NCBI GenBank assembly: GCA_900547085.1
Contig: URFI01000149.1
Location: 1-5,374 of the forward strand
Origin: an uncultured Prevotella sp.
Lineage (GTDB): Bacteria; Bacteroidota; Bacteroidia; Bacteroidales; Bacteroidaceae
DNA: 5,374 nucleotides
Direction: 5' to 3'
Positions 1 through 5,374 of this stretch are shown in pieces; the stretch's first letter is position 1, and each line of letters starts with the position of its first letter. A program made the position numbers and the translations under genes. The notes under the pieces are model-generated. The model was not told where the DNA came from. It saw only the letters and a program-made list of their open reading frames with translations, and made no database searches.

Positions 1-178
1 GAACCCGTCAGTTATATTTACATTTCCGCATAACAGAATGTGATTACATAATTGAAATGGTATTGTAATGTTCACAAATTATATATAAATTTCACAGAAT
101 AGGTTAGTTGTTTTCTTGTTTTACCTGAAAATGAAGTTAAGATGAACACCAGTTTCACGGAAGGCTGACGCCCCACTA

Positions 179-209
179 CGCCATGGCTGATTCAATTTCA
201 TCCATGGCG
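179..209 (-). terminator. Possible transcription-end hairpin downstream of asnS
   Basis: CGCCATGG (179-186) and CCATGGCG (202-209) form a perfect 8-bp inverted repeat with a 15-base loop, starting 15 bases after the asnS stop codon. The transcript side lacks a clear U tract after the stem, so this is not a textbook intrinsic terminator. It may instead stabilise the 3' end or be incidental. Confidence 0.3.
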
Positions 210-224
210 CATGGCTAGGCATCC

Positions 225-1619
225 TTAGAATTCTGCGTTCTTAGGTGTACGCGGGAATGGGATGACATCTCGAATGTTCTGCATGCCGGTTACGAAGAGG
301 ATTAGGCGTTCGAAGCCCAGCCCAAAGCCTCCATGCGGGCACGTGCCGTATTTACGCGTGTCGAGATACCACCACATGTCTTTCATCGGAATGTGACGAC
401 GTTCGATTTCAGAAGTCAGTTTCTCAAGACTTTCCTCTCTCACCGACCCACCAATGATTTCTCCAATCTGCGGGAAGAGTACATCTGTACCCTGAACAGT
501 CTTGCCATCCTCGTTAATTTTCATGTAGAAGGCCTTGATTTCTTTGGGATAATCGTACATGATAACCGGCTTCTTAAAGTGGTGTTCCACCAAAAAACGT
601 TCATGCTCACTGGCCAAGTCCATTCCCCATGATACAGGGAACTCAAATTTATGTCCATTGGCTGCCGCCTCTTCCAATATCTTGATACCGTCTGTATAAG
701 ACAATCGAACGAAATCATTCTTCAAAACGCCCTGCAACCGTTCCAACAAGGTTTTGTCGATCATTGAATTGAGGAAATCAAGATCGTCCTTGCAGTTATC
801 CAAGGCCCAACGCACACAATATTTGATAAAGTCTTCCTCGAGATCCATCAACTCGGGCAAGTCGATGAAAGCAATCTCTGGCTCAATCATCCAGAACTCG
901 GCCAAGTGACGTGGCGTGTTTGAATTCTCCGCACGGAACGTAGGCCCGAAGGTATAAATCTGCCCCAAAGCCGTGGCACCCAACTCACCTTCCAACTGTC
1001 CACTCACCGTGAGACTGGTCATCTTGCCAAAGAAATCATCTTCGTAGCACACCTTTCCATCTTCTCCCTTTTTCAAATCATTGAGGTTCTGCGTGGTCAC
1101 TTGAAACATCTCGCCGGCGCCTTCAGCGTCTGAGGCTGTAATCAAGGGCGTGTGGAAATAGAAGAATCCATGTTCGTGGAAATATTGATGGATGGCGAAG
1201 GCCATGTTGTGGCGGATGCGCATCACGGCGCCAAAGGTATTGGTACGTAGGCGCATGTGAGCGTGCTGACGCATGTACTCAAACGACTGTCCTGTCTTCT
1301 GCATGGGATAGTCGCTACCACACAGGCCATAAACCTCAATGTCTTTGCATTGGATTTCCACGCTCTGTCCCTTGCCTTGGCTCTCTACCAAGGTACCGGT
1401 AACACAGAGGCAAGCGCCTGTTGTAATACTCTTCAACGTATCGGCATTGATCTTTGACGGATCAACGACAATCTGTATATTCTTGATGGTAGAGCCGTCG
1501 TTCAAGGCAATGAAATCAACTGCCTTACTACTGCGATGGGTACGCACCCATCCCTTTACCACCACTTCTTTTCCAAAGTCGGTGCTCCTTAGAACATCAA
1601 CAACTTTTGTACGTTTCAT
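225..1619 (-). CDS. asnS: Asparaginyl-tRNA synthetase (class II)
   Basis: This cytoplasmic enzyme charges tRNA(Asn) with asparagine using ATP. The 464-residue protein is full length for bacterial AsnRS. Residues 1-105 look like the OB-fold anticodon-binding domain (VVKGWVRTHRSSKAVDFIALNDG is split over residues 19-42). The class II catalytic core follows: motif 1 around residues 139-160 ending in TPLI, motif 2 with FRAE at 228-231 and FWMIEPE at 242-248, and motif 3 GFGLGFERL at 431-439. The C-terminal IPFPRTPKNAEF and the YDYPKEIKAFYM segment (355-366) favour AsnRS over the related AspRS. A charged insert near residues 177-200 lies between motifs 1 and 2. The ATG is preceded by an A-rich stretch (AAAAAAATACAAACA) with no Shine-Dalgarno site, as is usual in Bacteroidetes. 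The octamer repeat array begins only 15 bases upstream of this start, so any promoter specific to asnS must lie in or next to the repeats. All motifs are intact. Confidence 0.97.
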   Translation of the reverse strand: MKRTKVVDVLRSTDFGKEVVVKGWVRTHRSSKAVDFIALNDGSTIKNIQIVVDPSKINADTLKSITTGACLCVTGTLVESQGKGQSVEIQCKDIEVYGLCGSDYPMQKTGQSFEYMRQHAHMRLRTNTFGAVMRIRHNMAFAIHQYFHEHGFFYFHTPLITASDAEGAGEMFQVTTQNLNDLKKGEDGKVCYEDDFFGKMTSLTVSGQLEGELGATALGQIYTFGPTFRAENSNTPRHLAEFWMIEPEIAFIDLPELMDLEEDFIKYCVRWALDNCKDDLDFLNSMIDKTLLERLQGVLKNDFVRLSYTDGIKILEEAAANGHKFEFPVSWGMDLASEHERFLVEHHFKKPVIMYDYPKEIKAFYMKINEDGKTVQGTDVLFPQIGEIIGGSVREESLEKLTSEIERRHIPMKDMWWYLDTRKYGTCPHGGFGLGFERLILFVTGMQNIRDVIPFPRTPKNAEF

Positions 1620-1634
1620 TGTTTGTATTTTTTT

Positions 1635-1733
1635 AGTTTACGAGTTGACAAGTTTACGAGTTCACAAGTTAATACCGAAGTTTTGTCATTCATTCACAGC
1701 CGATTATATGGCGATATTATAGAATCACCAGCC
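1635..1733. repeat. Repeat unit A (nearest asnS), most diverged
   Basis: Four left-arm octamers occupy 1635-1666, followed by a core from 1667. The core differs most from the others: it reads CAGCCGATTATATGGCGATA where the others have a CAGTCGATTATAAAGCGACA-like sequence, and it ends ATAGAATCACCA. There is no recognisable right arm. Its TGTCATTC stretch resembles units C and E more than B and D. Confidence 0.8.
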
Positions 1734-1830
1734 TGTTTACGAGTTGACAAGTTTACGAGTTTACAAGTTAATACCGTGACTTGGTGTTATACGCAGTCGA
1801 TTATGGGGCGACATTATAGAACTGTCAACG
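1734..1830. repeat. Repeat unit B (core subtype 2)
   Basis: Four left-arm octamers (1734-1765) lead into a core at 1766 carrying the subtype-2 variable segment TGACTTGGTGTTATACGCAG. The conserved part has GGGG where units C-E have AAAG (GATTATGGGGCGAC). The right arm is reduced to one octamer-like TGTCAACG. Confidence 0.85.
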
Positions 1831-1929
1831 AGTTTACGAGTTTACAAGTTTACAAGTTAATACCGATGAGTTGTTGTCATTCGCAGTCGATTATAAAGCG
1901 ACATTATAGAACCATCAACATGTTAACTT
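1831..1929. repeat. Repeat unit C (core subtype 1)
   Basis: Three left-arm octamers (1831-1854) are followed by a core at 1855 with the subtype-1 segment GATGAGTTGTTGTCATTCGC. A 32-base segment at 1888-1919 is identical in units D and E. The right arm is short: ATCAACATGTTAACTT. Confidence 0.85.
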
Positions 1930-2065
1930 AGTTTACGAGTTCACAAGTTTACAAGTTTACAAGTTAATACCCTGACTGGTGTTATACGCAGTCGATTATA
2001 AAGCGACATTATAGAACCATCAACTTGTCAACTCGTGAACTTGTCCACTTGTCAACTTGCATACG
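1930..2065. repeat. Repeat unit D (core subtype 2)
   Basis: Four left-arm octamers (1930-1961) are followed by a core at 1962 with the subtype-2 segment TGACTGGTGTTATACGCAG, one T shorter than in unit B. The shared 32-base segment is at 1993-2024. The right arm at 2020-2057 holds four full inverted octamers after a partial one. Confidence 0.85.
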
Positions 2066-2219
2066 AGTTTACGAGTTCACAAGTTAATACCGATGAGTTG
2101 TTCTCATTCGCTATCGATTATAAAGCGACATTATAGAACCATCAACTCGTGAACTTGTGAACTTGTCAACTCGTGAACTTGTCCACTTGTTCACTTGTCC
2201 ACTTGTCAACTTGTCAACT
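2066..2219. repeat. Repeat unit E (nearest rluB, core subtype 1) with nine inverted octamers
   Basis: Two left-arm octamers (2066-2081) are followed by a core at 2082 with the subtype-1 segment GATGAGTTGTTCTCATTCGC, in which ATGAG (2093-2097) and CTCAT (2103-2107) can form a small hairpin. The shared 32-base segment is at 2115-2146. The right arm holds a partial octamer plus nine full copies of YGTNNACT at 2148-2219, the longest pure octamer run in the window. Positions 2066-2085 and 2152-2171 are inverted repeats matching at 18 of 20 bases. Confidence 0.87.
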
Positions 2220-2230
2220 ATATATCTCAA

Positions 2231-3697
2231 CTACTCAAAAGCTCCCATGCGAAGTATGTTCACCTCTTCTTCTGTCAGGAACCGCCAGTCGCCTCGACGA
2301 AGGTTTTTCTTAGTCAATCCGGCGAACTGAACGCGATCCAACTTGATGACACGATAGCCCAGACTCTCGAAGATGCGGCGAACGATACGGTTCTTACCGC
2401 TATGAATCTCGATGCCAACCTGGTTTTTATCGGTGTCATGCGCATACTCTATGGCATCTGCATGCACCTCTCCGTCTTCCAACTCGATACCTTCTGCTAT
2501 CTTTTGCATGTCGTGAGCCGTCACATTCTTGTCCAAGAACACATGGTACACCTTTTTCTTCAAATACTTGGGGTGGGTCAGTTTGCTGGCCAGGTCACCG
2601 TCGTTTGTCAGCAACAGCACACCCGTGGTGTTACGGTCCAGACGTCCAACCGGATAGATGCGCTCGGGACACACGTTCTTCACCAAATCCATCACCGTCT
2701 TACGCTGCTGCGGATCATCACTGGTGGTGACGTAGTCTTTCGGTTTGTTGAGCAACACATAAACTTTCTTTTCCAGTGATACCGGTTGATCATGGAACAC
2801 CACCTCATCGGTGCGCATAACCTTGGTGCCCAGTTCCGTCACCACTTCGCCGTTCACCTTGACCACACCGGCTTGGATGTACTCATCGGCCTCGCGACGA
2901 CTGCACACGCCAGCATTCGCCAAATACTTATTCAGACGAACGGGTACGGTGGGATCTACATGCTGTTCACTGTATTCAATGCGCTTCTTCAGGCTATACT
3001 TGGCATTGGGATCGTAATCGGGCGTACGCTGACGATAGCCGCCACGATTGTTGTAGCCACCATACTGCTGTCTGCCCCTATTGCCGTAGCCGCCTCGATT
3101 GTAACCACCCTGTTGGCGAGGTTGATAGCCACCTTCGCCATCACTGTTATAACGTGGACGATAGCCACCTTGCTGACGAGGTTGATAAACACCTTCGCCA
3201 TCATTGTTGTAGCGTGGGCGATAGCCACCCTGCTGACGAGGTTGATAGCCGCCTTCGCCATCGTTGTTGTAGCGTGGACGATAGCCACCCTGCTGACGAG
3301 GTTGATAACCGCCCTCACCATCGTTGTTGTAGCGTGGACGATAGCCACCCTGCTGGCGAGGTTGATAACCCTCACTGCGATAACGAGGACGATAACCGCC
3401 TTGCTCACCATGCTGATTGAAGCGGGGGCGATAAGCACGTTGCTGTGCGCCACCTTCCTCATTGGTCTGCAAATTGCTGCCAAAGCCTTCTGGGCGGAAA
3501 CCTCCTACTTGGTTTAATCGCTCTGGGCGATTACTGCTGTATGTTCGTTGACTTTGGATGCGTGGACGACGTGTCCGTTCTCCTCCGCCAGGATAGTTGC
3601 GTTGATAGTTGTCTGCATGATTTTCGTAGCCCTCCCGAGCTGAATCGCGCTGTTCTGATGATTGTTCTTGAAGATTTTTGTTTAATTCTGAATCCAT
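2231..3697 (-). CDS. rluB: RluB/RsuA-family pseudouridine synthase with long RGY/Q-rich N-terminal extension
   Basis: It probably converts a specific uridine of 23S rRNA to pseudouridine. Residues about 253-286 form an S4 RNA-binding domain (VRLNKYLANAGVCSRREADE). The RsuA/RluB/E/F-type catalytic domain follows: LNKPKDYVTT at 316-325, the catalytic motif GRLDRNTTGVLLLTNDG at 351-367 with the nucleophile Asp354, and GKNRIVRRIFESLGY at 434-448. The C-terminal 240 residues alone match a typical family member, so the first 250 are an added extension. That part is low complexity and very rich in Arg, Gly, Tyr and Gln, and it includes four tandem 20-residue units (117-196). It has no signal peptide or membrane segment and is probably disordered, perhaps aiding RNA or ribosome binding (inference). 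The ATG at 3697 follows an A-rich leader (AAGAAAAAGAATTAGAATT). Translation from it gives an acidic/polar N-terminus (MDSELNKNLQEQSSEQ). The exact target (U2605 in E. coli RluB versus RluE/RluF sites) cannot be fixed from sequence. It lies 195 bases downstream of purB. Confidence 0.93.
   Translation of the reverse strand: MDSELNKNLQEQSSEQRDSAREGYENHADNYQRNYPGGGERTRRPRIQSQRTYSSNRPERLNQVGGFRPEGFGSNLQTNEEGGAQQRAYRPRFNQHGEQGGYRPRYRSEGYQPRQQGGYRPRYNNDGEGGYQPRQQGGYRPRYNNDGEGGYQPRQQGGYRPRYNNDGEGVYQPRQQGGYRPRYNSDGEGGYQPRQQGGYNRGGYGNRGRQQYGGYNNRGGYRQRTPDYDPNAKYSLKKRIEYSEQHVDPTVPVRLNKYLANAGVCSRREADEYIQAGVVKVNGEVVTELGTKVMRTDEVVFHDQPVSLEKKVYVLLNKPKDYVTTSDDPQQRKTVMDLVKNVCPERIYPVGRLDRNTTGVLLLTNDGDLASKLTHPKYLKKKVYHVFLDKNVTAHDMQKIAEGIELEDGEVHADAIEYAHDTDKNQVGIEIHSGKNRIVRRIFESLGYRVIKLDRVQFAGLTKKNLRRGDWRFLTEEEVNILRMGAFE
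3110..3400 (-). repeat. 60-bp in-frame tandem repeat within the pseudouridine synthase gene
   Basis: Four full 60-base units (3110-3349) plus a shortened unit (3350-3400) encode GGYRPRYNNDGEGGYQPRQQ and close variants (residues 100-196). The units differ at only a few bases. Most changes are silent; two change the protein (one Gly to Val, one Asn to Ser). Because the period is a multiple of three, several frames on both strands stay open across the block. The high identity suggests recent expansion or ongoing homogenisation. Confidence 0.95.
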
Positions 3698-3892
3698 AAT
3701 TCTAATTCTTTTTCTTATTTTACCATAAGCCTCACGGCCTCACTTCTACTTTCTCAAATGGAGATGACCAGCTCCGAGCGAGCCCTCCCTTAAAAATCAT
3801 TTTTGTTACTTTCTACCTTATTTATATATATCTACTTATTATTTTGATTTCACGCTATCACATGTAGCTTTCATATTTTCTCAACGAGCCTA

Positions 3893-5239
3893 TTATACGC
3901 CTGTATAGTTATGAGGTGTGATGGCCATCAATTCGGCTTTCACCTCATCACTGACATCCAGTCCTTGCACGAACTCGTGAATGTTTTGTTCGGTCATTTT
4001 CTGATTGGTGCGCGTCAGGGCTTTCAATGCCTCGTAAGGATGCGGATAAGCCTCTCGGCGAAGAATGGTCTGTATGGCCTCTGCCACGACAGCCCATGTA
4101 TTGTCCAAATCCTCACTAAGTCGGTCTTCGTTCAGGATGAGCTTGCGAAGTCCCTTCAGCGTACTTTGAATGGCGATGACGGTATGTCCCAAGGGAACAC
4201 CCACGTTACGCAAGACGGTAGAGTCCGTCAAGTCGCGCTGCAACCTGCTCACAGGCAGCTTCTGCGCCAAGAATTGCAGAATGCAGTTGGACATGCCTAA
4301 GTTGCCCTCACTATTTTCAAAGTCAATGGGATTCACCTTGTGAGGCATGGCACTCGACCCTACTTCGCCAGCCTTGATTTGCTGTTTGAAATATTCCATC
4401 GAGATATACATCCAGAAATCTCTATCCAAGTCGATGATGATGGTGTTGATTCGGCGGATGGCATCAAACACAGCCCCCATGTTATCGTAATTGCTGATTT
4501 GGGTGGTAAACTGCTCACGGTGCAGTCCGAGCACTTCTTTAACGAAACGGTTGCCAAATGCTTTCCAGTCGATGGACGGATAAGCTACATGATGCGCATT
4601 GTAATTGCCGGTTGCCCCGCCAAACTTCGCACTCAACTTGCAGGCCTTCAACTGTTCCAACTGCTCGCGCAGACGGTAGGCGAACACCATGATTTCTTTG
4701 CCCAGACGGGTGGGCGACGCAGGCTGTCCGTGTGTTTTGGCCAACATGGAAACGTCTTTCCATTGTTCAGCATATTGCTCCAACTGACCAATCAGCTCTT
4801 CCACCTGCGGAACAACTACCTCTGCCAGAGCCTCTTTGATAGACAGTGGCACGCTGGTATTATTGATGTCTTGCGACGTTAAGCCAAAATGGATGAATTC
4901 CTTGTAAGCTTCCAGTCCACCAATCTTGTCAAATTCTTCTTTCAGAAAATACTCCACGGCCTTGACATCATGGTTGGTGACACGCTCGATGTCCTTGACA
5001 CGTTGGGCGGATGTTTCATCAAAATGGCGGTAAACATCTCGCAAACGACTGAACAGAGCGGTGTCGAACGATGCCAACTGCGGCAAGGGCAACTCGCATA
5101 ACGCGATGAAATATTCCACCTCAACGCGTACACGATAACGAATAAGTGCGTACTCAGAAAAATAATCGGCCAAGGCAACCGTCTTGTTCCTATAACGTCC
5201 ATCTATCGGTGAGATGGCTGTCAATGCATCCAGTGTCAT
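3893..5239 (-). CDS. purB: Adenylosuccinate lyase
   Basis: It catalyses two fumarate-releasing steps of purine synthesis: SAICAR to AICAR, and adenylosuccinate to AMP. It belongs to the cytosolic fumarase/aspartase superfamily, whose members are homotetramers. The 448-residue protein resembles the E. coli-type PurB of about 456 residues from its first residues (LDALTAISPIDGRY). Conserved pieces are NHDVKAVEYFLKEE at 89-102, TSQDINNT at 121-128, KTHGQPASPT at 168-177 with the probable catalytic His170, and the superfamily signature GSSAMPHKVNP at 294-304 with the probable catalytic Ser295 on the mobile loop. The reading frame is intact. The start at 5239 gives the expected N-terminus, and no good upstream alternative is seen. 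A TAnnTTTG-type promoter element lies 24 bases upstream. No convincing terminator follows the stop codon, so read-through into the pseudouridine synthase gene is possible. Confidence 0.97.
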   Translation of the reverse strand: MTLDALTAISPIDGRYRNKTVALADYFSEYALIRYRVRVEVEYFIALCELPLPQLASFDTALFSRLRDVYRHFDETSAQRVKDIERVTNHDVKAVEYFLKEEFDKIGGLEAYKEFIHFGLTSQDINNTSVPLSIKEALAEVVVPQVEELIGQLEQYAEQWKDVSMLAKTHGQPASPTRLGKEIMVFAYRLREQLEQLKACKLSAKFGGATGNYNAHHVAYPSIDWKAFGNRFVKEVLGLHREQFTTQISNYDNMGAVFDAIRRINTIIIDLDRDFWMYISMEYFKQQIKAGEVGSSAMPHKVNPIDFENSEGNLGMSNCILQFLAQKLPVSRLQRDLTDSTVLRNVGVPLGHTVIAIQSTLKGLRKLILNEDRLSEDLDNTWAVVAEAIQTILRREAYPHPYEALKALTRTNQKMTEQNIHEFVQGLDVSDEVKAELMAITPHNYTGV

Positions 5240-5262
5240 ATCTACAATCTTGTCTTAGGCGA

Positions 5263-5270
5263 CAAAATTA
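5263..5270 (-). promoter_or_regulatory. Candidate Bacteroidetes -7 promoter element for purB
   Basis: Read on the minus strand this is TAATTTTG, an exact match to the Bacteroidetes primary sigma factor -7 consensus TAnnTTTG. It would place the transcription start about 15-20 bases before the purB ATG. No clear TTTG -33 element lies at the expected distance upstream, so the call rests on one element plus position. Confidence 0.42.
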
Positions 5271-5374
5271 CGAATTAAAATCGATATAGCACGTGAAGTT
5301 TCCGTAAAAGTTACTTAAAATAATATTGATAAACGCTGCCGTAGAGTCAACCAGCAAGTGCAAAATTAGTCAAT

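Larger units (their letters stand above)
1635..2219. repeat. Intergenic composite repeat array: five units of octamer arms around a conserved core
   Basis: This block fills nearly the whole rluB-asnS spacer, from 12 bases after the rluB stop to 15 bases before the asnS start. Each unit has three parts. The left arm is a run of the octamer AGTTNACR (for example AGTTTACG, AGTTGACA, AGTTCACA). The core begins AGTTAATACC and ends with CATTATAGAACCATCAAC or a variant. The right arm, where present, is the same octamer in inverted orientation (YGTNAACT). Cores start at 1667, 1766, 1855, 1962 and 2082, so spacing is 99, 89, 107 and 120 bases. Right arms grow from almost nothing in the unit next to asnS to nine full octamers next to rluB. 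Stops and a period of 8 argue against coding. The block could be a non-autonomous mobile repeat, a structured RNA region between two genes, or slippage-prone filler. I do not know a named family for it. Confidence 0.9.

Noticed and set aside
1..160. Gene or gene end in the AT-rich left edge
   Set aside because: No open frame of useful length runs to the window edge. Minus-strand frames starting here stop within a few codons, for example the one from the CAT near position 33.
1623..1931. A 102-codon plus-strand frame across the repeat array
   Set aside because: It consists of translated octamers and cores (repeats such as RVDKFTSLQVN), with no independent evidence of coding. Array units are not multiples of three, so the frame is not kept from unit to unit.
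1635..2219. CRISPR array
   Set aside because: Repeats are octamer runs and related cores with uneven spacing, the intervening segments are themselves repeated, and no cas genes are present.
1635..2219. Insertion sequence remnant
   Set aside because: No transposase fragment is visible in any frame, and no clear target-site duplication flanks the block. A non-autonomous element remains possible and is reported as a finding.
2989..3483. A 164-codon minus-strand frame rich in Val, Ala and Ile
   Set aside because: It is a shifted frame of the same 60-bp repeat inside the true gene; it has no recognisable domain.
2786..3517. A 243-codon open frame on the plus strand with long hydrophobic stretches that look like membrane segments
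   Set aside because: It is the antisense of the pseudouridine synthase gene. Its hydrophobic pattern is the complement of the 60-bp Arg/Gly/Tyr repeat, whose period of a multiple of three keeps several frames open at once. The sense frame has the S4 and catalytic motifs.
3853..3868. Hairpin (GCTA/TAGC) after purB as a terminator
   Set aside because: The stem is only four base pairs and no U tract follows in the direction of transcription.

Overview
The window most likely comes from a Bacteroidetes chromosome, probably Prevotella or a close relative. Three things suggest this: the purB / RluB-type pseudouridine synthase / asnS gene order, A-rich translation starts without clear Shine-Dalgarno sites, and a match to the Bacteroidetes -7 promoter element (TAnnTTTG) just upstream of purB. 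The genus is an inference from gene content and style, not from a search.

All three genes are on the minus strand, so transcription runs from right to left. From the right: a short leader with a candidate promoter (5240-5374); purB, adenylosuccinate lyase (3893-5239); a 195-base gap; an RluB-family 23S rRNA pseudouridine synthase with a long Arg/Gly/Tyr/Gln-rich N-terminal extension (2231-3697); a 611-base gap almost filled by an ordered repeat array (1635-2219); asnS, asparaginyl-tRNA synthetase (225-1619); and a gene-free, mostly AT-rich tail (1-224) with one GC-containing hairpin downstream of asnS. No tRNA, rRNA, CRISPR array or transposase gene is visible.

The genes are housekeeping functions: purine nucleotide synthesis, ribosomal RNA modification and tRNA charging. 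They do not form one pathway. The two translation genes lie in the same direction, but the repeat block separates them, so asnS may be transcribed on its own.

The unusual parts are two repeats. The first is the rluB-asnS spacer. It holds five units, each with a run of the octamer AGTTNACR, a core of about 60-65 bases, and in the later units a run of the same octamer in inverted orientation. The cores alternate between two subtypes, which points to growth by block duplication. The second is a 60-bp in-frame tandem repeat that encodes four 20-residue units of the disordered N-terminal extension of the pseudouridine synthase. No defence system or other obviously new multi-gene system is present.
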